Shown here piece after piece: positions 49,449 to 58,490 of a DNA stretch of 64,000 nt; positions within the stretch are counted from its first letter, which is position 1; each line of letters begins with the position of its first letter. The position numbers and the translations under genes were made by a program. The DNA comes from Chitinophaga eiseniae. Its GTDB lineage: Bacteria > Bacteroidota > Bacteroidia > Chitinophagales > Chitinophagaceae. The stretch covers positions 1,514,651 through 1,578,650 of the forward strand of contig NZ_FUWZ01000002.1 of the NCBI RefSeq assembly GCF_900167135.1. Direction: 5' to 3'. Below the pieces are notes generated by a model. That model saw only the letters and a list, made by a program, of their open reading frames with translations, did not search any database and was not told where the DNA came from.

Positions 49449-51422
49449 CTAGATTTTTATCAGCCGGTGCTGATACTTTTCCGTACCACTGATCAGTCGG
49501 ATAATATAAACGCCGGGCGCCCAGCCATTGACAGACAGGGTGGTCCTTCCTGCACGGCGTTCGCTCAGTATCCTGTTGCCCGCTGCGTTGAATACTTCCA
49601 ACACAAAAGGCGCATTGTTTACCGGTGGGATCACCACATAACTGGTAGCAGGGTTGGGAAACACCGCCAGCGGGTGACTGCCGGCAGCAATGTGCCCGGT
49701 CATGGCGTAAGCCGTTTGAGGCGCAGCCATGAGCATCGGTGCGGCTGCGGCGGCGGTATCGGGGCAGACAACGGAAGGGATGTATTTATCCACTACCCGT
49801 TGAAACAGGATACGATGGCCGGCCGCGTTAAAATGTACATCGTCGCCACTGTTGTATTCAGGCAGTATGTATCCGTTGGGTTGTGCGAGTCCGTTCCAGA
49901 AATCAATGGCCTTATCTCCGAAGTAGAGATTGATGGTGTCTTTCATCTGTGCCAGCCGCAGTGCGGCGGCATAACCGAGGTTGCCTCTGGGTTGGGTGGT
50001 AGCCACCCATAATGGAACATGATGCAGCGCTGCTTCCTGTTTCAGGGCAAGGTAATTGGCGGTTTGTTTGGACAAGGGGAAGTTCCGCGCTTCATCGTTG
50101 CTGGGCATATTGATGATGATGGCATCTGCCTGCAGCGCGATAGCTTTTGTGATGTTGTGCGCGGTGTCTACGGAATACGTGATGCCGGACACGGTATAGG
50201 GCGGAGTGCCGGTGGGCATGATCGCCTGTGTTGTGTTGCTGCCGAACGCCATCAGGATGATAGAGTCTGCACTGTTATGCTGTTGTTTGAGATAACGGTT
50301 ATACCGCATTACCCAGGCGCTGTCGCGGTTGGGAAGACCGTTGCCCCATGCGGTAGAAGAGCCCAGCACCACAATACGCAGCGGTTTGTTGCAACTACCG
50401 GGTACATATACCACTTTACCTCCGGCAACGCTGCTGTAGTAGTGGCGGTTTAAGGTGGCTTCCATATTCAGCCGGTAATAGTATTGTTGGTTGAGCGCTG
50501 CGGTAGTGTCGGTAAACTGGTAATTGCGTTGTGTGGATGCGCTTCCCGCGGCGTTAACGTTGCCGATGGCCATCCAGCTGATGGTATCGATGCTTCGTTC
50601 GATGACGAATTTTACCGTACTGTTTTCTTCGATGGTGCTCCAGGAGAGTTGTAGCCGTTGTCCGGCGGTGGCCACTGTAAAAGCGGACAGCCGGAAGGGC
50701 GGGGCGGGAGCTGTGGTACACAGCGCCTGCGGCAGTTGTTTGGTCACCACCCGGTCGAACAGGATGCGTTGTCCGGCGGAATTCAGCAGGGCGTCATCGC
50801 CGCTGTTGTAGGCCGGCAGGATGTATCCTCTGCTGTCGGCCAGTCCTGTCCAGAAATCGATCGCTTTGCTGCCGAAATAGGTAATGATGCTGTCTTTCAT
50901 TTGCGTGAGACGGGTACCGGCGGCGAGGCCCAGGTTGCCGCGGGGTTGTGTGGTGGTTATCCACAAGGGGATGTTGTATAAGGCGGCTTGCCTTGCGAGG
51001 GCTTTCAGGTTTGCCACCTGTACGGTCATCGGGAAGTTGCGGGCTTCGTCTTCATTGGGAATGTTTATGATAATGGCGTCGGGCGACAAGGCAATGGCGC
51101 GGGTGATATTACACGTGGTGTCTACTGCGAAGGTGTTCCCGGACACGGTATAAGACGGTGTTCCATTGGCCTGGATGGTGTGGGTGGTATTACCTCCTTT
51201 CGCCAGGATGATCACCGTATCGGACGGATGGTGCGTTGCTTTCAGGTAACGACGGTAACGGAATGTCCAGGCGCTGTCGCGTACCGGCACGCCGTTGCCC
51301 CAGGCTGTAGAAGAACCTAGTACAACAATCTTCAGGGGATTGGTACAGGTCTGGGAATAGCTGCCGGAAAACGGTAACAGGGAAAAGAAGGTAAGCAGAT
51401 ACAAGTAGCACAGCTGTTTCAT
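49449..51422 (-). CDS. Tandem SGNH/GDSL hydrolase with T9SS sorting domain
   Basis: A 657-residue secreted protein. After a signal peptide ('GSYS-Q'), a SGNH hydrolase-like domain (about 28-235), a fibronectin-like linker (about 240-340) and a second SGNH domain (about 345-560), then a T9SS type A sorting domain (about 580-657, 'FPNPATSYVVI' to the C-terminus). Both copies share the nucleophile motif G-S-S-T-A-W-G (Ser38 and Ser356). The catalytic Asp-x-His near the end of each domain is intact only in copy two (Asp528, His530); copy one has Asp210 and Leu212 instead. Copy one is therefore probably inactive. Likely an esterase acting on polysaccharide acetyl groups, exported to the cell surface. 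Confidence 0.88.
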   Translation of the reverse strand: MKQLCYLYLLTFFSLLPFSGSYSQTCTNPLKIVVLGSSTAWGNGVPVRDSAWTFRYRRYLKATHHPSDTVIILAKGGNTTHTIQANGTPSYTVSGNTFAVDTTCNITRAIALSPDAIIINIPNEDEARNFPMTVQVANLKALARQAALYNIPLWITTTQPRGNLGLAAGTRLTQMKDSIITYFGSKAIDFWTGLADSRGYILPAYNSGDDALLNSAGQRILFDRVVTKQLPQALCTTAPAPPFRLSAFTVATAGQRLQLSWSTIEENSTVKFVIERSIDTISWMAIGNVNAAGSASTQRNYQFTDTTAALNQQYYYRLNMEATLNRHYYSSVAGGKVVYVPGSCNKPLRIVVLGSSTAWGNGLPNRDSAWVMRYNRYLKQQHNSADSIILMAFGSNTTQAIMPTGTPPYTVSGITYSVDTAHNITKAIALQADAIIINMPSNDEARNFPLSKQTANYLALKQEAALHHVPLWVATTQPRGNLGYAAALRLAQMKDTINLYFGDKAIDFWNGLAQPNGYILPEYNSGDDVHFNAAGHRILFQRVVDKYIPSVVCPDTAAAAAPMLMAAPQTAYAMTGHIAAGSHPLAVFPNPATSYVVIPPVNNAPFVLEVFNAAGNRILSERRAGRTTLSVNGWAPGVYIIRLISGTEKYQHRLIKI

Positions 51423-51599
51423 GGGGTTGATAATTAGGGATTAATAATAAAAATTCAGCGGCTGTAGTGTATACGAAAAACAGGGGGTGTATCTGCGGTT
51501 AAAAAGTATTTAAAGTTAAGCAATTTAACCCGTTTGCGGAAAAAAAGAGGTTGTCTTATACAAGACAACCTCCTCTGTTATAATGGGTTACTAAGTAGT

Positions 51600-52307
51600 C
51601 TATTTCAGGTCTTTCGGCTGCATCCCGAATATCATGACCAGCTGATTGTTTTCGTAGAAGTTCAGTGTCTGGTCTGCCACATCATAGCGATAGGTATGTT
51701 CGCCGATCCTCTTCAGAAATTCCGTTTCGCGGCGCATCACATTTTCATCCATGCAAGCCATTCTTGTGCTGATCGCCATTGTAAAGGTAATGTTTTCTCC
51801 GTTAGTTTGGTAACCTCCGGAAATCCTGTTACAACCACCTTTACCATGGAAGCGTTTAGCTACCGGATCAAATTCTACCCAGATACCGGATTGTGTGAGT
51901 GTGCTGTCTCCGAGTTTGATGAGGTTCCATCTTTTACTGGCGATAAACGCCCACGGGGAGCCTGCTTCAGGAGTGGTGTTCACTTTTTTCTTCTCCAGAA
52001 CTTTCCGCAACGTATATCTGATTGAAGAGCCATCGGCCGGTGGATTTTTAACGGGCGTCACCCTTACCAGCAGTTTGTAACGATAGCCGGGCGTATATTT
52101 AAATCCTTCAATGTTGGTGTACAGGTTAGACCATTCGGTATCCTTCACTCCTTTGATCTGCAGACATTCCATGGGCGCCACACCGGTGCAAGGCTCCTTG
52201 GACTCTTTCACATAAATAGTCTGTTTTTTTGGGGACTGCTGCTTTTGTACAGGCTTCACGGGCGTCATCAATGTCGTAGCCAGCGTCAATGCTAATTCAA
52301 GAAACAT
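51600..52307 (-). CDS. DUF4377 + META domain protein
   Basis: A 235-residue protein from the ATG at 52307; a TTG start at 52334 would add a Lys-containing n-region and remains possible. A hydrophobic N-terminus is followed by a DUF4377 domain ('VKESKEPCTGVAPMECLQI', 'YTPGYRYKLLVRVTPVKNPPADGSS' in parts) and a META/HslJ-like domain ('WVEFDPVAKRFHGKGGCNRI', 'TRMACMD'). META domains occur in secreted proteins linked to stress or motility; DUF4377 is of unknown role. The protein is probably periplasmic. It is the last gene of the minus-strand run that begins with rlmD, 105 bp below the SIR2-like gene. Confidence 0.83.
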   Translation of the reverse strand: MFLELALTLATTLMTPVKPVQKQQSPKKQTIYVKESKEPCTGVAPMECLQIKGVKDTEWSNLYTNIEGFKYTPGYRYKLLVRVTPVKNPPADGSSIRYTLRKVLEKKKVNTTPEAGSPWAFIASKRWNLIKLGDSTLTQSGIWVEFDPVAKRFHGKGGCNRISGGYQTNGENITFTMAISTRMACMDENVMRRETEFLKRIGEHTYRYDVADQTLNFYENNQLVMIFGMQPKDLK

Positions 52308-52412
52308 AATTGTGATTTTAATCTTTAACAACAAAAGGTACCTGACGGTTTACTTTTGTCAGAATACCTTCTGTTTGCAAAAACGCTGCCAGCATGCAGA
52401 ATGTTACAGCTT

Positions 52413-53294
52413 TCAGGACGATTTTCGTTTACCTATCCGCTGAATGATGCTGGTATAGTAGGCCAGTTTATCTTTTCCCGGCAGGCTGATTACCTGTACA
52501 TCATTGGCGGCAAGCAGGTCCAGCTTGAATTTGGAGCCAGGCACCAGCTCTTCCGGAATATAGTAATAGAGGGTGTTGTGTACCGGTACATTTTTATGAT
52601 GAAATTTCTGACGCGCCCTGTAAGTGAGCAGCCACCAGAGGTCTGTTTCCACAAAATCGAGCGATAGCCCGAAGATGTGGATGTCGTGCGTAAAGAAAAA
52701 GTCTATCCACGAATGGTAGTACACCTGTTTGGCGTGTATGCGTCGCAGTAAGGATTCCTTGGGTACTTCCTTGCTGGAGTAGAAGGTGCCGCTTACCACA
52801 TAATTCCGCATCAGCTGGAGCTGTCCGCCATAGTGCTCAAAGCCAAGGTTGATACTCATGGGATTGAGGCAGTCGCCATGGATGTGCCAGTAATGGATAT
52901 CGTCCATGGTGTACCTGCGGAAGATGCTGTAGAATTTTTCGTTGATAAGACTGGTGTTTTCATAAGGAGTCCGGCCTTCAAGGGTAAACTCATAATTGGT
53001 GGTCAGGATATGCGCCGGTTTCAGCGCCCGGATGGCGGCGTGGATGCCATTGGCTTTAATTTCGGCGGCTTTGATGGCGATAAAAGCTTTCAGTTCCCGT
53101 TCCCGAAGTTTTTCTCTTTTGATGGCGGTTAAAAAAATTTCTTCATACAGCAGCGGGAATGGTTTTTTATCATCCAGTTCCACGCAGTCTCCTGTATGAC
53201 AGAAGGTGATGATATCCTGCAGCAGGTCTTTCCAGCTTTGTCCGCTGGAAATGTTGTTGATATCATTTCCGATTAACAAAATAAGGTTGTTCAT
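52413..53294 (-). CDS. SIR2-like protein (stand-alone)
   Basis: A 293-residue protein with a SIR2-type Rossmann domain and no further recognisable domain. 'LIGNDINNISSG' (residues 7-18) stands in place of the usual G-x-G-x-S loop, Asn100 lies in 'TTNYEFTLE' and His137/His139 in 'HIHGDC'; these match the Asn and His that sirtuin-fold NAD hydrolases use. 'HIFGLSLDFVETDLWWLL' is a further family segment. No signal peptide. Proteins of this group include NADase effectors of phage-defence systems. It starts 17 bp after an AlkB gene and follows AlkA, all on one strand. Enzyme activity is inferred, not shown; the altered Gly loop makes an inactive or modified function possible. Confidence 0.75.
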   Translation of the reverse strand: MNNLILLIGNDINNISSGQSWKDLLQDIITFCHTGDCVELDDKKPFPLLYEEIFLTAIKREKLRERELKAFIAIKAAEIKANGIHAAIRALKPAHILTTNYEFTLEGRTPYENTSLINEKFYSIFRRYTMDDIHYWHIHGDCLNPMSINLGFEHYGGQLQLMRNYVVSGTFYSSKEVPKESLLRRIHAKQVYYHSWIDFFFTHDIHIFGLSLDFVETDLWWLLTYRARQKFHHKNVPVHNTLYYYIPEELVPGSKFKLDLLAANDVQVISLPGKDKLAYYTSIIQRIGKRKSS

Positions 53295-53311
53295 AGCAGG
53301 TGTATATGGTT

Positions 53312-53932
53312 TTATGAGTGGATAAAGCGGAAGGTGAGGTTAATCCTTCCGGAGATCTGCCGGTTTGTTTTGGGTACCTGATGTTCCCAGTATTGCTGCA
53401 GTGTCCCTTTCATGACCAGGAGGGAGCCGTGTTCCAGCAAAATTTCATGTTTCAGGTGATGATCATTTTTATAGCGTAATAAAAAACGGCGGGAGGCGCC
53501 GAAGTTGACAGAGGCGATTACCGGCTGGGGGCCCAGTTCGGGCTCGTCGTCCGCATGCCAGCCCATGGAGTCGCTGCCGCTGCGGTAAAGGTTGAGCAAT
53601 ACACTGTTGAAATCTGTTTGGGCAATATGGGTAATACGGTCGCGTATTTCCTGTAGCGCCGCCGTCCAGGGACGAGGTTCAAAGGTATTGCCCGAAAAAC
53701 TGTAGGAAGTGGCTACGTCTCCATACCAGGCCATCAACCGCGGGAATAACACCTGTTTGCCATACATGTTCATCGATTCCTGTTTCCAGTCGATCGTATC
53801 CAGTAACGTCTGATAATAAACATCACTTTCCGCGGGCTTAAAAAGGCGCGGATAATAAGCCAGTTCTCCGTTCTTCAGGTGGATGGCATTCCCGGCGTCG
53901 GGCTCTTCAAAAAGGCTTCCCTGCAAACTCAT
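53312..53932 (-). CDS. AlkB-like 2-oxoglutarate/Fe(II) dioxygenase
   Basis: A 206-residue DNA/RNA alkylation repair dioxygenase, closer to the ALKBH2/3 type than to E. coli AlkB by its 'PRLMAWYGD' motif. Iron ligands are His126 and Asp128 in W-H-A-D and His184 in 'YWEHQVP'; 2-oxoglutarate binding Arg196/Arg202 lie in 'GRINLTFR'. It oxidises methyl or etheno lesions on bases and releases formaldehyde. It is 41 bp downstream of an AlkA-type glycosylase and 17 bp upstream of the SIR2-like gene, which makes a repair cassette likely. Confidence 0.92.
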   Translation of the reverse strand: MSLQGSLFEEPDAGNAIHLKNGELAYYPRLFKPAESDVYYQTLLDTIDWKQESMNMYGKQVLFPRLMAWYGDVATSYSFSGNTFEPRPWTAALQEIRDRITHIAQTDFNSVLLNLYRSGSDSMGWHADDEPELGPQPVIASVNFGASRRFLLRYKNDHHLKHEILLEHGSLLVMKGTLQQYWEHQVPKTNRQISGRINLTFRFIHS

Positions 53933-53973
53933 GATACAAATTTACGACGGCAGTACGCAATGTATTTACATGC

Positions 53974-54600
53974 TTATTGATCTTTCCACTGCCAGAGATA
54001 ACGGCAGGCATGGGTCCGGTAGGGCGACCATTTGGCGGAGATGGTTTTCATTTTCTCACGAAAGGCTTTTTTATCGGTGATGTCCAGTTTGTACAAACGG
54101 GCCATCGCCTGTTGTATGCCCAGGTCGTCGATGGAGAAAACATCTTCGCGGTGCAGGTGGAACATGAGCAGCATTTCCACCGTCCACCGTCCTACGCCTT
54201 TGATCTGGGTAAGGCACAGCATCACGGCTTCGTCGTCCATTTTATGCAGCCTGGCGTCGGTGAGCTTCTGCGTCATGAAGAAGTTGGCCACATTATGCAC
54301 ATAGGAGACTTTGGCGTTGGATAATCCGATGGCGCGGAGCTTTTCCGGAGGGGTGGCGGCCACCTGCTGGGGCGTGGGTTCTTTATTGTCGTAGAGGGCC
54401 AGGAAACGGGCGTAGATCACATCGGCCACTTTGGTGGACAGCTGCTGGGCCATGATCGCTCCGATGAGGCGCAGGGGAAAGTTTTTCTGCTTTACCCCCA
54501 CGGCCAGCGGCCCGCTGATGATCTTCTGCAGCTTTTTGTCTTTGCTGAGATGGGAGATATAAGCATGCTCCGTTACCGGAGTGCCTGACGGTCTGGGCAT
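53974..54600 (-). CDS. AlkA-like DNA-3-methyladenine glycosylase II
   Basis: A 208-residue HhH-GPD glycosylase. The helix-hairpin-helix is 'LTQIKGVGRWTVEML' (G-V-G at 135-137) and the catalytic acidic pair is Asp158-Asp159 in 'FSIDDLGI'. The AlkA N-terminal beta domain is absent, so this is the short glycosylase form. It removes 3-methyladenine and related lesions. It shares an operon-like run with AlkB and the SIR2-like protein. The upstream glutaminyl cyclase-like gene is 52 bp away on the same strand. Confidence 0.92.
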   Translation of the reverse strand: MPRPSGTPVTEHAYISHLSKDKKLQKIISGPLAVGVKQKNFPLRLIGAIMAQQLSTKVADVIYARFLALYDNKEPTPQQVAATPPEKLRAIGLSNAKVSYVHNVANFFMTQKLTDARLHKMDDEAVMLCLTQIKGVGRWTVEMLLMFHLHREDVFSIDDLGIQQAMARLYKLDITDKKAFREKMKTISAKWSPYRTHACRYLWQWKDQ

Positions 54601-54652
54601 AAACGATTGATTAAATGATTATATCCGCTATCCTGCGCTCCGGCAAGGGCCT

Positions 54653-55645
54653 TTAATAGGTGAAAGGCTGATTGTAGATCACCTGCAGGATAGTTTGTCC
54701 TACTGCTTTTAATGTTTTGGTATCAATCACGCTCATGTTATCTCCCTGGGTATGCCAGTGCGGTGCGAAGTTGCCGCTGGCCTGCCAGGCGATGATGTCA
54801 AAGGTCGGGATGTTGGCCATGGTATTCACATAGATGTGATCGTCGGTAATGTAAGACCCGTTTTTTTCGTACCGGAAATAGTCGGAATACCCCAGCTGGT
54901 TGGCCACGTCCCAGAACATTTTCATCGGGCCGTAAGCGTATTGCTGGGAAGAGCCCTCCATGTAAAACTGGGAGCCGCGGCCGCCTACCATGTCCAGCAG
55001 GATGCCGTAATTGGCTTTGTAACCCTTTATATGCGGGTTTTTAGCCCAGTACTGGGTACCGAGGCAAAAGGAGTTTTCGTTGTCTTTAACGCCGTAATCC
55101 TCTACGTCTACCAGCAGGATGTCCACGCCGGCTTCAGGTTTCTGCGCTTTGAACTGGCGGGCGGTCTCCATGAGTACGCCTACGCCGCTGGCGCCGTCGT
55201 CTGCGCCGTCCAGCTTGCCTTTTTTGTTGAAGGCGTCTTCATCGGCCCAGGGACGGGTATCCCAGTGCGCCAGCAGCAGCACGCGCTGTTTGGCAGCAGG
55301 GTTGAAGCTGGCGATAATATTGATACAGGGCAGTTTCTCTTTATTCGGACCGTCCACGGTGGTACGTTGCACATACACGGTGTCTGCCCATTGTTTCAGG
55401 GTGCTGATCATCCAGTCGGCGCAATGTTGCTGTGCGGGCGTATTGGGTATTCTCGGTCCGAAGCTCACCTGCTTTGCCGTGTAGGCGTAGGCAGAATCTG
55501 CGTTGAACGCCGGTACCGGCACGCTCAGTTTGGCCACTTTGCTGGCGCCGGTGCTGTCAGCAGTGTTGTCTGTTTTTGTGGATGGCTGCTGACAAGCGCC
55601 GGCCAGGAGGGCCAGCGTTGTCAACATGCTAAGAACTTTACGCAT
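54653..55645 (-). CDS. M28 family lipoprotein, type II glutaminyl cyclase-like
   Basis: A 330-residue lipoprotein (signal ending L-L-A-G-A-C). The M28 zinc peptidase fold carries 'LLLAHWDTRPWAD', 'GADDGASGVG', 'LLVDVEDYG' and 'APHWHTQGD', with Asp, Glu and His placed for metal binding. The W-D-T-R and H-W-H-T motifs resemble the type II glutaminyl cyclases described in Porphyromonas and other Bacteroidota rather than true aminopeptidases. Such enzymes turn N-terminal Gln of exported proteins, often created by signal peptidase, into pyroglutamate. It lies 20 bp downstream of cysS and is probably cotranscribed. A plain aminopeptidase cannot be excluded. Confidence 0.82.
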   Translation of the reverse strand: MRKVLSMLTTLALLAGACQQPSTKTDNTADSTGASKVAKLSVPVPAFNADSAYAYTAKQVSFGPRIPNTPAQQHCADWMISTLKQWADTVYVQRTTVDGPNKEKLPCINIIASFNPAAKQRVLLLAHWDTRPWADEDAFNKKGKLDGADDGASGVGVLMETARQFKAQKPEAGVDILLVDVEDYGVKDNENSFCLGTQYWAKNPHIKGYKANYGILLDMVGGRGSQFYMEGSSQQYAYGPMKMFWDVANQLGYSDYFRYEKNGSYITDDHIYVNTMANIPTFDIIAWQASGNFAPHWHTQGDNMSVIDTKTLKAVGQTILQVIYNQPFTY

Positions 55646-55665
55646 TATTATCAGTAGGTATTTGC

Positions 55666-57162
55666 TTATTGAACGCTATAAGTGACGTTACCGTCTTTTT
55701 CATCCTTGAGCTGTATCCCGATGCCCAGCAATTCATTGCGGATACGGTCGGAAGTAGCGTAGTCCTTGCGGCCTTTGGCTTCCTTACGCATGGAGATCAG
55801 CATCTGCAGTACGCCGTCCAGTAACTGGTCGTCGCTGCTGGCCGGCGGTTGCTGTACGCCGAGGATGTCCACCAGGTAAGTTTTCCAGGTCTGTTGCAGC
55901 AGCCGGAAAGTGTCTTCGCTGATTTCATGCATTTTGATCTGGCCGCCTTTCAGGGAGTTGATAACAGGCGTCAGCTCAAACAGGTTGGCCAGCACCTTGG
56001 CGGTGTTGAAATCGTCGTTCATGAAATCGGCGCATTCCTGGCACCACGTACGTACCTGTTTATCCAGCTCCTCGTTGAGGGCGGCGCCATCGGAGGCATA
56101 GCTCAGTTTCTGCAGCGTTTCGTAGGCGGCCCAGAGGCGTTGCAGTCCTTTTTCGGCCGCCTGCAGCGCTTCGTTGGAGAAGTCGAGCGTGCTGCGGTAG
56201 TGCGTCTGTAATACGAAGAAGCGGATGGTCATGGGGCTGTAGGCCTTGTCCAGCTGCGGATTTTCACCGGTGAACATTTCCGTGAGCTTGATGGTGTTGC
56301 CATAAGCCTTGCCCATTTTACGGCCGTTGATGGTGATCATATTGTTGTGCATCCAGTAACGCGCCATCATTTCGCCGTGGGCGATCTCACTCTGCGCTAT
56401 CTCGCACTCGTGGTGGGGAAACTGGAGGTCCATACCACCGCCATGGATATCGAACTGATGGCCCAGGTATTTGGCGCTCATGGCAGAGCACTCGATATGC
56501 CATCCGGGGAAGCCTTCGCCCCAGGGGCTCGGCCAGCGCATGATATGTTCCGGCGGCGCTTTTTTCCACAGGGCAAAATCTGCCTTGTTGCGCTTTTCGT
56601 CCTGGCCTTCGAGCTCGCGGGTGGTCTCGAGCATGTCTTCCAGCACACGGCCGCTGAGGATACCGTAGTCATAGCCGGCGGCATATTTTTTTACGTCGAA
56701 ATACACGCTGCCGTCCACCTCATAGGCATAACCCTTTTCGATGATCGTTTTAATCATCTCTATCTGCTCGATAATATGACCGGTAGCGGTAGGTTCAATG
56801 CTCGGCTCCAGGTTGCCGAACTGCAGCATGGCCCAGTGGAACAGGTTGGTGTATTTCTGTACCAGTTCCATCGGCTCCAGTTTCTCCAGTACGGCGGATT
56901 TGGAAACTTTGTCTTCCGCCGCGCGGCCTTCTTCTTCAAAGTGGCCGGCGTCGGTGATATTGCGTACGTAACGTACTTTATAGCCCAGGAACTGCAGGTA
57001 GCGGTATACCACGTCAAAAGTGATATACGGGCGGGCATGGCCGAGATGGGATTCTCCGGATACGGTAGGGCCGCAAACGTACATGCCTGCGTGGCCGGGG
57101 TGCAGCGGGGTGAATACTTCTTTCTGGCGGTGTATTGAATTGTATATTTTGAGTTCTGACAT
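55666..57162 (-). CDS. cysS: Cysteine-tRNA ligase
   Basis: A 498-residue class I aminoacyl-tRNA synthetase that charges tRNA-Cys. The HIGH motif appears as 'SHLGHARPY' near residue 38; zinc ligands include the Cys in 'YVCGPTV', the Cys in 'GWHIECSAM' and the His/Cys in 'HHECEIAQ'. The KMSKS motif is 'RKMGKAYGN', with both serines replaced; related K-M-G-K forms occur in other Bacteroidota. The C-terminal part has the usual DALR-type anticodon-binding helix bundle. The 155-bp upstream gap separates it from the EEP genes. Confidence 0.97.
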   Translation of the reverse strand: MSELKIYNSIHRQKEVFTPLHPGHAGMYVCGPTVSGESHLGHARPYITFDVVYRYLQFLGYKVRYVRNITDAGHFEEEGRAAEDKVSKSAVLEKLEPMELVQKYTNLFHWAMLQFGNLEPSIEPTATGHIIEQIEMIKTIIEKGYAYEVDGSVYFDVKKYAAGYDYGILSGRVLEDMLETTRELEGQDEKRNKADFALWKKAPPEHIMRWPSPWGEGFPGWHIECSAMSAKYLGHQFDIHGGGMDLQFPHHECEIAQSEIAHGEMMARYWMHNNMITINGRKMGKAYGNTIKLTEMFTGENPQLDKAYSPMTIRFFVLQTHYRSTLDFSNEALQAAEKGLQRLWAAYETLQKLSYASDGAALNEELDKQVRTWCQECADFMNDDFNTAKVLANLFELTPVINSLKGGQIKMHEISEDTFRLLQQTWKTYLVDILGVQQPPASSDDQLLDGVLQMLISMRKEAKGRKDYATSDRIRNELLGIGIQLKDEKDGNVTYSVQ

Positions 57163-57317
57163 ATGCTGTAATTAAGATTTCCGGGGGACCTGTTACAGGC
57201 AACAGGCCTTTTTTCCGGTGGTGGATGGCAAAGATAAATATTGTTCCAGATGTAAGTGAAAAGTCCGGAAACAACATCGGTCAGATCTCAAAATATTAAA
57301 CATTTTCATAATTATAC

Positions 57318-58460
57318 TTATTTGTTTACTTCTACTTCCTGCACGCCGCTGCCAACGAGGCTGAGATTGGCGATGACCGGATAGTGGTCCGACAGGTCGG
57401 ATATGATTCTCCGGAAACTGTTGACCTTAAAATCAGTGCTGGCAAACACATAGTCAATGCGCAGGGTGGGGGCTATCCCGTTAAACGTGCGGCCTACACC
57501 CCAGCCCTTGTTCAGGAAAGCGTCCTGAAGGTTGCCTTTGATCGTGAAATAGGTATACGACGCCGGGGTGTCGTTAAAATCTCCGCATACAATCACCGGG
57601 TAAGGGCTCTGCCGGATAAAATTACCGACAATATCGGCCTGCTGACTGCGGCGTATATACGCCTCGCGCATTTTCTGAATGATGTTCTTCGTTGCCACCA
57701 GGCCGGTATCTTCCTGGTTTTTGATCTTGCGGATATCGGTATAGTCCTTTTCATTGAAACGATACGATTCCAGGTGCATATTCACAATGCGGATGGTATC
57801 GTCGTCTTTCACGATATCTGCATAAATCAGGCTCTCACTGAGGGGGCCCATGCTCATTTTCACCTTGTCTGATGCAATAATAGGGTATTTTGAAAATATG
57901 ATGGAACCCCAGTGCTGCATTCCGTTCCGGTTAAAGTCGCTTGAAAAGAAGCGGAACGGCATTTTCATCTCCCGGGAAATATCCTCCCGGTTATTAAAAT
58001 CATTCTTCCGCTCAGACGTATAAAAATCCTGGAAACAGGCGATGTCCGGCTCCTGTTTTTTGATCAGCGCAAACATGGCCTGCCGGTTGTATTTACTGTC
58101 TTTTTCGCGGTACAGGCCAAACTGGCTGACGTTGTAACTCATCACGGTCAGGCTCTGCGCTGCCGGCGCCGGTTTGTTACCGGAAGGCAGGTTAAACGCC
58201 AGGAAAGCGCTGATGGACTTCCAGCCGAGGAACAGCGCGGTGAGTGATAAAAAAGCATATTTGTAGTTGAAAAACAACCATCCCGCCAAAAAGATCACCA
58301 ACAGCCCGAGTAAAAAAGGAAAGGCCAGCGTGATGAAGCTGATAGGCCAGAACCAGGCCGGTGAAATATACGGTGCAAGGCAGGCGGCAAGAAACAGCAC
58401 CACCACTCCAACGTTGATGAATACAAAAAAGCCCTTCGTAAATAGTCTTAAGAATCGCAC
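57318..58460 (-). CDS. EEP superfamily phosphodiesterase, copy 1, membrane-anchored
   Basis: A 380-residue protein with an N-terminal membrane part (three hydrophobic segments within residues 12-85) and an endonuclease/exonuclease/phosphatase domain. Motifs: 'MSYNVSQFGLY', 'ACFQDFYT' (usual Q-E is Q-D), 'VNMHLES', 'VCGDFNDTP', 'LRIDYVFA' and 'LSDHYPVI'. The catalytic domain probably faces the periplasm. It is a tandem paralogue of the next gene upstream (30 bp apart), which has complementary changes (Q-E kept, S-E-H in place of S-D-H). Substrates may be nucleic acid, phospholipid or sugar phosphates. Confidence 0.86.
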   Translation of the reverse strand: MRFLRLFTKGFFVFINVGVVVLFLAACLAPYISPAWFWPISFITLAFPFLLGLLVIFLAGWLFFNYKYAFLSLTALFLGWKSISAFLAFNLPSGNKPAPAAQSLTVMSYNVSQFGLYREKDSKYNRQAMFALIKKQEPDIACFQDFYTSERKNDFNNREDISREMKMPFRFFSSDFNRNGMQHWGSIIFSKYPIIASDKVKMSMGPLSESLIYADIVKDDDTIRIVNMHLESYRFNEKDYTDIRKIKNQEDTGLVATKNIIQKMREAYIRRSQQADIVGNFIRQSPYPVIVCGDFNDTPASYTYFTIKGNLQDAFLNKGWGVGRTFNGIAPTLRIDYVFASTDFKVNSFRRIISDLSDHYPVIANLSLVGSGVQEVEVNK

Positions 58461-58490
58461 CGCGTTTCCACGTTTGTTGAATGAATAAAG

